DNA from: Clostridiaceae bacterium
Lineage (GTDB): Bacteria; Bacillota; Clostridia; Lachnospirales; Lachnospiraceae
Assembly (NCBI GenBank): GCA_018378255.1
Contig: JAGZXV010000254.1
Span: 1 to 6,771 of the forward strand
Reading direction: 5' to 3'
Length of the DNA stretch: 6,771 nt
The notes under the pieces are model-generated. The model saw nothing but the letters and a program-made list of their open reading frames with translations. It had not been told where the DNA came from and ran no database searches. Made by a program: the position numbers and the translations under genes. Positions within the stretch are counted from its first letter, which is position 1. Every line of letters begins with the position of its first letter. Positions 1-5,298 of the stretch are shown piece by piece.

Positions 1-984
1 TATACGGAGATCGACGTGGTGGGGCACCGTCTGGTTCACGGGGGAGAGAAATTTTCCGGTTCTGTGGTCATCACAGACGAAGTCATCCAGGCCATGAAGG
101 AATGTAATGATCTGGCCCCTCTCCATAACCCGGCCAACCTGATTGGTGTCTATGCCTGCAGGGAGCTGATGCCGGATCTTCTTATGGTAGGAATCTTCGA
201 TACGGCATTTAACCAGACCATGGAGCCTAAGGCATTTCTCTATGGCCTGCCGTACCGGTATTATGAGAAATATAAGATCCGCCGCTACGGTTTTCATGGA
301 ATCAGCCATAAGTACGTGTCCCAGAGGGCCGCGGAGTTCATGAGACAGGACCCGTCCGGGGTAAAGACCATTGTCTGCCATTTGGGAAATGGGGCCAGCA
401 TCTGTGCGGTCAAGTACGGCAGGGTGGTGGACAATTCCATGGGATTTACGCCTTTAGAAGGGCTGGTGATGGGAACCCGGTGCGGAGATGTGGATGCCGG
501 CGCCCTGGAGTATCTGTCGAAAAAAGAGAATCTGGACTTTCAGCAGATCATGACCATATTAAATCAGGAGTCGGGAGTTCTGGGAATCTCCAGCAATTTT
601 TCCAGCGATTTCAGGGAACTGAAGGACGCGGAGATCAAGTACAATGACAAGGCCGCCCTGGCAAGGGAAATATTCGTATACCGGGTCGCCAAATATATCG
701 GCAGTTATGCGGCGGCCATGAACGGTGTGGATAATATAGTCTTCACCGCCGGTGTGGGGGAGAATGACTCCGATATCCGGGAACAGATCTGTGAATACCT
801 GGAATTTCTGGGCATTACCATTGATGAAGTCAAAAACCGGGAACAGGCGGAAGCGGTCCGGATTTCCGATGGAACTTCCCGGATCAACGTGCTGGTGATC
901 AAGACCAATGAAGAACTGGAGATTGCCAGGGAAGCCGCTGCGGTGGCTTTGCAGTTAAGAGGAGAAGGCTGTGAACATCATTAG
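1..984 (+). CDS. ackA: Acetate kinase, 5'-truncated by the window edge
   Basis: Acetate kinase interconverts acetyl phosphate plus ADP and acetate plus ATP in the cytoplasm, the ATP-yielding last step of the Pta-AckA acetate pathway. The reading frame is open from base 1, so the gene begins upstream. About 81 N-terminal residues are missing compared with the roughly 400-residue family, including the first phosphate-binding motif. Counting from the first complete codon, the active-site residues known from the Methanosarcina enzyme fall at matching spacing: Arg10 (HRLVHGG), His42 (LHNPAN), Asp67 (FDTAF), His99 (GFHGISH) and Arg160 (GTRCGD). Further family motifs are CHLGNGAS, the adenosine-site FTAGVGEN and a C-terminal TNEE glutamate. 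The stop is TAG at 982-984. No clear terminator follows directly, so transcripts may run to the hairpin at 1153-1190. In many clostridia pta lies just upstream, but that is outside this window. Confidence 0.97.
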   Translation, partial: YTEIDVVGHRLVHGGEKFSGSVVITDEVIQAMKECNDLAPLHNPANLIGVYACRELMPDLLMVGIFDTAFNQTMEPKAFLYGLPYRYYEKYKIRRYGFHGISHKYVSQRAAEFMRQDPSGVKTIVCHLGNGASICAVKYGRVVDNSMGFTPLEGLVMGTRCGDVDAGALEYLSKKENLDFQQIMTILNQESGVLGISSNFSSDFRELKDAEIKYNDKAALAREIFVYRVAKYIGSYAAAMNGVDNIVFTAGVGENDSDIREQICEYLEFLGITIDEVKNREQAEAVRISDGTSRINVLVIKTNEELEIAREAAAVALQLRGEGCEHH

Positions 985-1021
985 ATTTTTTTGAAATGAG
1001 AAATCTTATCGAAAAAAGTGC

Positions 1022-1050
1022 TTGCATTTTTGGTTAGCGTATGCTAATCT
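1022..1050 (+). promoter_or_regulatory. Candidate promoter P1 for the leader/small-RNA region
   Basis: TTGCAT at 1022-1027 and TAATCT at 1045-1050 are separated by exactly 17 bp. Each hexamer matches the sigma-A consensus at only about three positions, so the promoter is weak by sequence. Two related inverted repeats lie inside it (1034-1047) and just after it (1058-1073), at the expected start near 1057. That placement supports a regulated promoter. No coding gene follows before the terminator at 1153-1190. Confidence 0.5.
1034..1047. promoter_or_regulatory. Operator-like inverted repeat 1 (TTAG-N6-CTAA)
   Basis: TTAGCGTATGCTAA is a near-perfect 14-bp palindrome with only one mismatched pair. 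It lies between the proposed -35 and -10 of P1, where a bound protein would block RNA polymerase. It shares the TTAG-N6-CTAA layout with the repeats at 1058-1073 and 1312-1327. The half-site resembles DtxR/IdeR-type metal-regulator boxes, but the spacing is not that of the canonical DtxR box, so the regulator is not identified. Confidence 0.65.
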
Positions 1051-1057
1051 ATATGTA

Positions 1058-1073
1058 GTTAGCAAACACTAAC
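1058..1073. promoter_or_regulatory. Operator-like inverted repeat 2 (GTTAG-N6-CTAAC)
   Basis: GTTAGCAAACACTAAC has two perfect 5-bp arms separated by six bases. It begins seven bases after the proposed -10 of P1, so it covers the expected transcription start. The extra CTAAC-like bases that follow (to 1077) may be a further half-site. It has the same layout as the repeat at 1312-1327 relative to promoter P2. Confidence 0.65.
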
Positions 1074-1152
1074 TAACGTGTGAATATTCTATACATTTAA
1101 ACCTGAAACAGGTTTTCCTCTATCTGACCCGTAGAGGTTCGTGACTCCTACG

Positions 1153-1190
1153 AAAAACACCCTTATACCCGCATAATAAGGGTGTTTTTT
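1153..1190 (+). terminator. Strong intrinsic terminator upstream of the DUF3793 gene
   Basis: Bases 1157-1166 pair with 1176-1185 in a 10-bp perfect stem (ACACCCTTAT with ATAAGGGTGT) around a 9-nt loop, followed by a run of six T. An A-run at 1153-1156 can extend the stem into the T-run, and 1150-1152 can pair beyond it with 1191-1193, leaving one bulged T. It would end transcripts from P1 and any read-through from ackA. Confidence 0.9.
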
Positions 1191-1273
1191 CGTACCATTT
1201 TCAGAGAAATGAAATTGATCCTAATAATATTTCTCAACAAGGGGATAATGATAATTACAGAGCAATAAACAGG

Positions 1274-1302
1274 TTGATGACGATTAAAAAACAGGATATG
1301 AT
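1274..1302 (+). promoter_or_regulatory. Promoter P2 for the DUF3793-flavodoxin operon
   Basis: TTGATG (1274-1279) and TATGAT (1297-1302) are 17 bp apart and match the sigma-A consensus at four and five of six positions. Transcription should start near 1309, at the edge of the inverted repeat 1312-1327. A tandem GATAAT-GATAAT (1244-1255) lies just upstream. The promoter is the nearest plausible one for the TTG start at 1351. Confidence 0.7.
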
Positions 1303-1311
1303 TATAGCGTG

Positions 1312-1327
1312 GTTAGCTAAAACTAAC
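1312..1327. promoter_or_regulatory. Operator-like inverted repeat 3 (GTTAG-N6-CTAAC)
   Basis: GTTAGCTAAAACTAAC has perfect 5-bp arms with a 6-bp spacer, identical in layout to the repeat at 1058-1073. It sits nine bases after the P2 -10 box and over the expected transcription start, so it is well placed to repress the DUF3793-flavodoxin operon. The recurrence of one motif at the same place at two promoters is the main evidence for function. Confidence 0.7.
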
Positions 1328-1350
1328 TATGCGGCAAAGGAGGTATTATT

Positions 1351-1941
1351 TTGTCAGCCGATGTGATTTTAAACTATTTAGGACAGTGTGATACGGAAAG
1401 AAAAGTGGAGTTTCATATTGTGTGCCAGTGTGCGCCGGTGTTAAAAGGGATTAAGATTTCCAATATCGTCACGATTGCCGCCGGAGCCTGGAAAACGATC
1501 AAGCGGACGTTGGCGGGAAGCAGGATTATCTGCGTGCCTTTGTTTATGGGCAGGGAAAAGGATGTGATATTTCTCTATCGTTATGAAGAGATGGCAGAAT
1601 ATTTAAAAAATGAAAATGTCCGGAAGTTTATGGAAGAATACGGATATATAAACCCGACTGTGGAATCGGTAATATTCAGGCTCCGCAGGAGATATCAGGA
1701 TTATTCGGAAGGAAAAACAGGCTTTCCTCATGAACTCGGCGTCCTTTTGGAATATCCGCTGGAGGATGTTCAGGGATTTATCCAAAATCAGGGAAAGAAC
1801 TGCCTGCTTTGCAAATACTGGAAAGTCTATCACAACAAAGAGCGGGCCAAAGAGATTTTCCGGCAGTATGACCAGGTCCGTGAATGCGCTATGAAAGAAA
1901 TGATTGCGGGATGTCCACTGAGACAGGTGGCCAGTACCTGA
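1351..1941 (+). CDS. DUF3793 family protein
   Basis: This is a 196-residue protein of a family with no settled biochemical role. Recognition rests on the C-terminal half: PHELG at 126-130, then EYPLEDVQGF (134-143), then NCLLCKYWKVY (150-160) followed by a charged helix. No signal peptide or transmembrane segment is seen, so it is probably cytoplasmic. It has eight cysteines, including a CxC (25-27) and a CxxC (151-154), which could bind metal or an Fe-S cluster; that is inference. From general knowledge, clostridial DUF3793 genes often sit beside flavodoxin and feoA/feoB iron-uptake genes. The flavodoxin is here, 95 bp downstream, but no feo gene is visible. The start is TTG, chosen because a near-perfect AAAGGAGG (1336-1343) lies seven bases upstream. 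Control is probably through P2 and the operator-like repeat at 1312-1327. Confidence 0.9.
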   Translation: MSADVILNYLGQCDTERKVEFHIVCQCAPVLKGIKISNIVTIAAGAWKTIKRTLAGSRIICVPLFMGREKDVIFLYRYEEMAEYLKNENVRKFMEEYGYINPTVESVIFRLRRRYQDYSEGKTGFPHELGVLLEYPLEDVQGFIQNQGKNCLLCKYWKVYHNKERAKEIFRQYDQVRECAMKEMIAGCPLRQVAST

Positions 1942-1961
1942 TCATGGATTCATATAAATAA

Positions 1962-1994
1962 TGCCGCAGTTTGCGACGGCAGCGGGCTGCGGCA
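1962..1994 (+). other. Intergenic hairpin between the DUF3793 and flavodoxin genes
   Basis: TGCCGCAG (1962-1969) and CTGCGGCA (1987-1994) form a perfect 8-bp GC-rich stem with a 17-nt loop. It is followed by A-rich sequence rather than a T-run, so it is not a normal terminator. It lies just before the flavodoxin Shine-Dalgarno and could stabilise or punctuate the operon message. Confidence 0.55.
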
Positions 1995-2000
1995 CAATAA

Positions 2001-2036
2001 AAAGGAGGATAGGCAGACAATTAACTGCCTGAAAAA
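2001..2036 (+). promoter_or_regulatory. Flavodoxin ribosome site split from its start by a hairpin
   Basis: AAAGGAGG (2001-2008) ends 28 bases before the ATG at 2037, too far for normal initiation. AGGCAG (2011-2016) and CTGCCT (2025-2030) form a 6-bp hairpin between them. Folding removes 20 nt and leaves about eight unpaired bases between Shine-Dalgarno and start. A closer start is not available, because the frame has stops at 2010-2012 and 2022-2024 and no other ribosome site is visible. Confidence 0.65.
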
Positions 2037-2468
2037 ATGATGAAGGAAGTATATGTAGTTTATTGGAGCGGAACAGGAAACACCGCGGCTATGGCAAAAG
2101 CGGTAGGAGAAGGAATTGCAGCAGGAAAAGGGGCTGCGAAGGTGGTAACTGTCGGCGAGGTGACGCCGCAGATGTTAAAAGATGCAAAATGTTTTGCCCT
2201 CGGCTGCCCTTCCATGGGAGCTGAACAGTTGGAAGAAGGCGAAATGGAACCGTTTGTATCGGAGGTGGAGGTATTTGCTTCCGGAAAAAGGATCGGTTTA
2301 TTTGGCTCTTATGGATGGGGAGACGGAGAATGGATGAGGGAATGGGCCGCCCGGATGGAGAGAGCAGGTGCAGAAATCGTTGGAGGAGAAGGTATCATTG
2401 CCAATGAGGCGCCGGACGAAGAGGCCCTGGATGCCCTTAGGAAACTTGGAATGGAACTTGCAAAGTAA
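2037..2468 (+). CDS. Short-chain flavodoxin
   Basis: Flavodoxins are small cytoplasmic FMN proteins that carry electrons at low potential and replace ferredoxin when iron is scarce. This one has 143 residues, the usual size of the clostridial short-chain type. The FMN phosphate loop SGTGNT is at 11-16 after the first beta strand (VYVVYW). The 60s flavin loop GCPSMGAEQL is at 57-66, and the 90s loop GSYGWGDGEWM, with the aromatic residues that stack on the isoalloxazine ring, is at 90-100. It follows the DUF3793 gene by 95 bp on the same strand with no terminator or good promoter between, so the two are probably cotranscribed from P2. Translation likely depends on the hairpin-spaced ribosome site at 2001-2036. 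ATG ATG opens the gene, and the second codon could also start. No terminator is evident before the next promoter at 2487. Confidence 0.95.
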   Translation: MMKEVYVVYWSGTGNTAAMAKAVGEGIAAGKGAAKVVTVGEVTPQMLKDAKCFALGCPSMGAEQLEEGEMEPFVSEVEVFASGKRIGLFGSYGWGDGEWMREWAARMERAGAEIVGGEGIIANEAPDEEALDALRKLGMELAK

Positions 2469-2486
2469 AATCATTCTCCTGTTTTC

Positions 2487-2515
2487 TTTACATACTATTT
2501 CTTGTAGGATATAAT
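2487..2515 (+). promoter_or_regulatory. Near-consensus promoter P3 for the lipoprotein gene
   Basis: TTTACA (2487-2492) and a perfect TATAAT (2510-2515) are separated by 17 bp. Transcription should start near 2522, giving a leader of about 45 nt. It begins only 18 bp after the flavodoxin stop codon. No GTTAG-N6-CTAAC repeat is present, so this gene seems outside the operator set upstream. Confidence 0.85.
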
Positions 2516-2565
2516 GTAAATTACTAGAAATGCATGTTATTTTCAGAAAATAAGGGGTCTGAGCT

Positions 2566-4218
2566 ATGAAAAAACTTATGAGGGCAGCCGCTGTAGGCTT
2601 GGCCGCGTCTCTGTTCTTATGCGGATGCAGCGGTGGAAATGAGAAAACGAAGGCGGGAGGAGAACAGAAGGTACATACCCGTGAAGAAAAAGAAGAGGAT
2701 TCCACGAAAAAAAGCGGCAGAGAATCCAATGGAAAGGATCAGCAGGGGATAAAGGAAGCGTTGCAGGGGGCATTTGGAAAAGCTGAAAAAGATGCCCCGG
2801 GTAAAATAAAAGTAATCCAGTATGACACCAGCTGGTATTCTCTGGATTTGGACAGGAAGACGGCAGCTTTAATCCATATGGAAGAACCGGTCATTCCCCG
2901 GGCTGTGGAATATGAAGGCACAGAATATACGGTTACGGAGATCGGTGATTACGGCGCTTGTTACGAGGCGATGAATCCGATAACAGGTGCGGCTAATCCT
3001 TATGGATTATTTGGCAGTATACAAGGTGTTTTTGAAATACCGGATACGGTTGAGAAAATAGGAAACCATGCCTTTGATAGCCAGCAGGCGATGACGGAAG
3101 TCAGAATTCCTGAAAGCGTGAAAAGTATTGGGAATTTTGCATTTTCCATGTGCAGCCAGTTGGAAAAGATAGAATTGCCGGATACGGTGGAAACGATTGG
3201 TGGCGCAGCCTTTGTAGGTACGTTGTGGGAACAGGAGCAGGAAGGAGATGTGTTTATCTGGAAAGATACGCTGGTCCAGTGTCTGCCTTCATTTGACCAA
3301 ACCAGATATGAGATTCCGGCTGAGGCGTCGGTCGTCGGTTTTTATGCCTTTTTCTATGGAGATTCATTGGAACAGGTGATAATACCGGATACGGTAAAGG
3401 AGATCGGGCCCATGGCATTTGCCGGATGCATTGATCTGGCTGAAATCGAAATTTCCGATCAGGTGGAACGGATTGGAGGCCAGGCATTTGCTATGACAGA
3501 ATGGGCAGGAAACCAGGATTGGACTGAATTTGTGTGGAAAGGGCAGTTTGTACAATTAGACCAGCCCTCTTATCTCGCTGCCGGAAACCGCCTTGACTAC
3601 TATAAGATTCCGGATGGAGTGACAAAAATCAGCAGCTATGCGTTTACGCCTATGGAATATGAGGGTATTGCTGGTTATCAGATGGAGACATTCGAAGTTC
3701 CGGAGGGGGTAACCTCTATTGGAGATTATGCATTTTACGGCTTTAACTGCAAGGACATGAAACTTCCTGATTCACTGAGGACAATAGGAGATTATGCATT
3801 TGCCCGGATGGTTCCGGGGGTGAGGGCCGGCTATGGGAATTTAAGAACCGAGAGCTGGAAACTGCCGGAGGGAGTCAGGGAGATTGGAAGATATGCATTT
3901 GCTGAAGATTACTGGCTGAAATCCATGAAACTGCCGGAAAGTCTGGAATCCATCAGCCCGGATGCATTTTCCTGCTATCCCTTGGGGAACCTGGGATATG
4001 GGGAACTGGTAAGGAGCAGAAATATTATAATGAATCAAGAGGTTACTTTTCCAGGCAATGACTTTGAGGCCATGCGGAAAATGGTGTTTGAGGAATGTTT
4101 GGACCAATTTCCCAATGAGGTGGCTGTGAAGGTTCCGGAAAGCAGAAAAGAGTATTATGAAGAGCTTTTTGACGGGAGAAGCGGGCTGGATGTGGAGATC
4201 GGGGTTCAGACATATTGA
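2566..4218 (+). CDS. Lipoprotein with BspA-type leucine-rich repeats
   Basis: This is a 550-residue predicted surface lipoprotein. Residues 1-20 are a lipoprotein signal peptide (KK, hydrophobic core, lipobox LCGC), with Cys21 as the lipid-modified residue. A hydrophilic linker rich in Lys, Glu, Gly and Ser (22-75) would act as a tether. From about 155 to 470 there are roughly ten LRR_5 repeats with the signature IP-x-x-V-x-x-IG-x-x-AF. Two inserts containing W...FVWK or W...FIWK segments (about 220-247 and 312-346) split the repeats into blocks. The C-terminus has the VKVPESRKEYYEE element often seen at the end of BspA-like domains. Such domains are implicated in adhesion or binding of host and microbial surfaces in other species; no ligand can be inferred here. 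AAGGGG at 2552-2557 is eight bases from the ATG. The gene forms a single-gene unit with its own promoter and terminator. Confidence 0.93.
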   Translation: MKKLMRAAAVGLAASLFLCGCSGGNEKTKAGGEQKVHTREEKEEDSTKKSGRESNGKDQQGIKEALQGAFGKAEKDAPGKIKVIQYDTSWYSLDLDRKTAALIHMEEPVIPRAVEYEGTEYTVTEIGDYGACYEAMNPITGAANPYGLFGSIQGVFEIPDTVEKIGNHAFDSQQAMTEVRIPESVKSIGNFAFSMCSQLEKIELPDTVETIGGAAFVGTLWEQEQEGDVFIWKDTLVQCLPSFDQTRYEIPAEASVVGFYAFFYGDSLEQVIIPDTVKEIGPMAFAGCIDLAEIEISDQVERIGGQAFAMTEWAGNQDWTEFVWKGQFVQLDQPSYLAAGNRLDYYKIPDGVTKISSYAFTPMEYEGIAGYQMETFEVPEGVTSIGDYAFYGFNCKDMKLPDSLRTIGDYAFARMVPGVRAGYGNLRTESWKLPEGVREIGRYAFAEDYWLKSMKLPESLESISPDAFSCYPLGNLGYGELVRSRNIIMNQEVTFPGNDFEAMRKMVFEECLDQFPNEVAVKVPESRKEYYEELFDGRSGLDVEIGVQTY

Positions 4219-4234
4219 GTTTTTTTACATCAAG

Positions 4235-4269
4235 GGTGAAGGCATTTTCGAAAATGCCTTCACCTTTTT
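4235..4269 (+). terminator. Intrinsic terminator after the lipoprotein gene
   Basis: Bases 4235-4264 are a perfect 30-bp palindrome (15-bp arms centred on TTTTCGAAAA), followed by five T. The hairpin starts 16 bp after the stop codon. The sequence before it is not an A-run, so it should work mainly on the + strand. Confidence 0.95.
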
Positions 4270-4367
4270 GTGCGAGTGACGTGGTGTTTGATGTTAAAAA
4301 ATCTTCCTGCATCCTTTTACAGCCAGTTCCTTCATAAAAAATACCAAATCCATAATATCCGCCCCGG

Positions 4368-4396
4368 TTGCCACATTCAGGAAGATATACTATAAT
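4368..4396 (+). promoter_or_regulatory. Promoter P4 for the MerR-family regulator
   Basis: TTGCCA (4368-4373, five of six consensus bases) and a perfect TATAAT (4391-4396) are spaced by 17 bp. The ordinary spacing and the lack of a palindrome in the spacer suggest constitutive expression rather than MerR-type activation of its own gene. The expected start is near 4403. Confidence 0.8.
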
Positions 4397-4453
4397 TGAT
4401 ATTAAAGTAACAATTTTTCATGATAAATGAAAAAGCAGGAAAGAGAGGCTGTT

Positions 4454-5056
4454 ATGAAAGCGAATGAGCCGAAGCAGGACCGGGAAGAGGTCTGGAAGGA
4501 AATACTGAAATATAAAAAGGATTATATCGATTTTGTCGGCGAAAGGAATGAATGGGACACCACACCCAGGTACACGGTTAAGGAACTGGCTAAACTCATA
4601 GAAATATCGGAACATACCGTGAGATATTATGACAAGGAGCACATCTTTCCTTTTGTTTCCAGAGATGCCAACAACATCAGACGCTTTTCCATGACAGACG
4701 CTTTTTTTGGCCGGGCGGTGAAGTGTTTAAGGAGCGTCGGCCTTCCCATAGAAGAGTGCAGGGAGTTTGTGCTGCTCACCCTCATGGGGGATATCACAGT
4801 GTCGCAGCGGGCAAAACTGATGCGGGAACAGGAAGAAAAGCTGATCAACCAGATCCAGGAACTGAAGAAAGAGCTGAGGGATATCCAGTATAAAAAGATG
4901 TTTTTCGATTCCGTGGAGGTTCCCATCATGGAAGAAATAGAACAGGGAACATTTTGCGAAAAGGGGAGAACTACGCTGAAAGAATCCAGAATCTTTATCC
5001 AGAAAAAGATGTATGAAGACGGGCTGATACCGGAAATAAAGATAGACATCACATAG
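4454..5056 (+). CDS. MerR-family transcriptional regulator, AdhR/NmlR-like
   Basis: This is a 200-residue DNA-binding regulator. The winged helix-turn-helix is at 39-108 (YTVKELAKL, HTVRYYD, RRF), followed by a long coiled-coil dimerisation helix (about 115-150). MerR proteins activate promoters with overlong spacers by untwisting the DNA. Aligned without gaps to Bacillus subtilis AdhR as I remember it, Cys91 in KCLRSVGL falls on AdhR Cys52, the residue modified by reactive aldehydes. The following GD-x-TV stretch also matches. Cys102 and Cys168 are additional. An N-terminal extension of about 38 charged residues and a tail of about 50 residues after the coiled coil are unusual for this clade. 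I chose ATG 4454 because AGGAAAGAGAGG lies just upstream; an in-frame ATG at 4427 would add nine residues but has no ribosome site. The likely target is the 19-bp-spacer promoter at 5240. Confidence 0.93.
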   Translation: MKANEPKQDREEVWKEILKYKKDYIDFVGERNEWDTTPRYTVKELAKLIEISEHTVRYYDKEHIFPFVSRDANNIRRFSMTDAFFGRAVKCLRSVGLPIEECREFVLLTLMGDITVSQRAKLMREQEEKLINQIQELKKELRDIQYKKMFFDSVEVPIMEEIEQGTFCEKGRTTLKESRIFIQKKMYEDGLIPEIKIDIT

Positions 5057-5079
5057 ATCCAGAAAATTTCAACTGCCGG

Positions 5080-5154
5080 AAGGCGGTTTTTGAAACAGCA
5101 GCTGCGGGAATGTAAGAAATTTCGGGCCGGTGTGTGCAAAAGCCGCCTTTTTTT
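5080..5154 (+). terminator. Large-loop intrinsic terminator after the MerR gene
   Basis: Bases 5080-5092 pair with 5137-5149 over 13 bp with one G-U pair (AAGGCGG with CCGCCTT, continued by TTTTTG with CAAAAG). A run of seven T (5148-5154) overlaps the stem end. The loop is 44 nt, much larger than usual, and contains the small palindromes GCAGCTGC (5098-5105) and GAAATTTC (5116-5123). It separates the regulator from the dehydrogenase operon. Confidence 0.8.
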
Positions 5155-5239
5155 ATCTCATCATATTCACGTCCATGAAACCTCATCTTTAAAAATTCCA
5201 TATAAAATGAAAAATATTAAAAATAAAATATAAAATCCC

Positions 5240-5270
5240 TTGACTGAGAGTTACTCTCAAGTGTTTTAAT
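5240..5270 (+). promoter_or_regulatory. MerR-type promoter P5 of the alcohol dehydrogenase operon
   Basis: TTGACT (5240-5245) and TTTAAT (5265-5270) each match the consensus at five of six bases but are 19 bp apart, too long for efficient unaided transcription. That 19-bp spacer is the hallmark of MerR-activated promoters. A palindrome fills the spacer (5245-5259). Strongly A/T-rich sequence (5195-5236) lies upstream and could act as an UP element. Transcription should start near 5277. Confidence 0.88.
5245..5259. promoter_or_regulatory. Predicted MerR regulator operator
   Basis: TGAGAGTTACTCTCA has two perfect 6-bp arms around a 3-bp centre and lies between the -35 and -10 of P5. This is where dimeric MerR proteins bind. 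The GAGTT-ACTC core resembles sites of the AdhR/NmlR clade as I remember them. The neighbouring regulator (4454-5056) is the obvious candidate. Confidence 0.85.
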
Positions 5271-5298
5271 GAGGTTAGATTGATAAATATTTTACAAT

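Larger units (their letters stand above)
1057..1190 (+). ncRNA. Candidate small structured RNA or attenuated leader
   Basis: A transcript from P1 would start near 1057 and end at the terminator at 1190, about 130 nt with no credible ORF. It would contain three successive hairpins. The first pairs 1099-1105 with 1109-1115 (7 bp, AAA loop). The second pairs 1117-1122 with 1132-1137 (6 bp, 9-nt loop containing ACCC). The third is the terminator. The stretch between hairpins 2 and 3 contains CTCCT (1145-1149), complementary to Shine-Dalgarno cores. CGTAG at 1130-1134 can alternatively pair with CTACG at 1148-1152, which would compete with hairpin 2 and with the base of the terminator stem. I do not recognise a known riboswitch class. 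It could be a free-standing small RNA or a leader of the genes from 1351, and expression is unproven. Confidence 0.4.

Noticed and set aside
982..1004. AGATTT...AAATCT as an ackA terminator
   Set aside because: The stem is only A/T pairs apart from one G-C, and no T-run follows it. It is too weak to call.
1099..1190. Known riboswitch class (preQ1, guanidine, NiCo/iron, fluoride, purine)
   Set aside because: I compared the hairpin order and loop sequences with the consensus cores I know and found no match, so it is left as an unassigned structured RNA.
1204..1235. GAGAAAT/ATTTCTC inverted repeat with an 18-nt gap
   Set aside because: The arms are short, the loop is A/T-rich, there is no T-run after it, and it does not overlap a promoter element. 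It could easily arise by chance.
1209..1268. Small ORF of 19 codons (MKLILIIFLN...) between the terminator and P2
   Set aside because: There is no Shine-Dalgarno, it lies upstream of the promoter that serves the next gene, and its composition is that of A/T-rich spacer.
4043..4390. Minus-strand frames in 4270-4390 that read as protein-like (for example ending in ELAVKGCRKIF near 4296)
   Set aside because: Two different frames look equally plausible, neither has a start with a ribosome site, and one runs through the terminator and the lipoprotein gene. A decayed gene remnant is possible but unsupported. Apart from the terminator and promoter P4, nothing is called in this interval.
4427..4453. 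ATG at 4427 as the start of the MerR gene
   Set aside because: It lacks a ribosome site, whereas ATG 4454 is preceded by AGGAAAGAGAGG at suitable distance.
4627..5139. 170-codon open frame on the minus strand opposite the MerR gene
   Set aside because: It mirrors a well-supported gene, shows no recognisable domain, and runs through the terminator. It is an antisense shadow.
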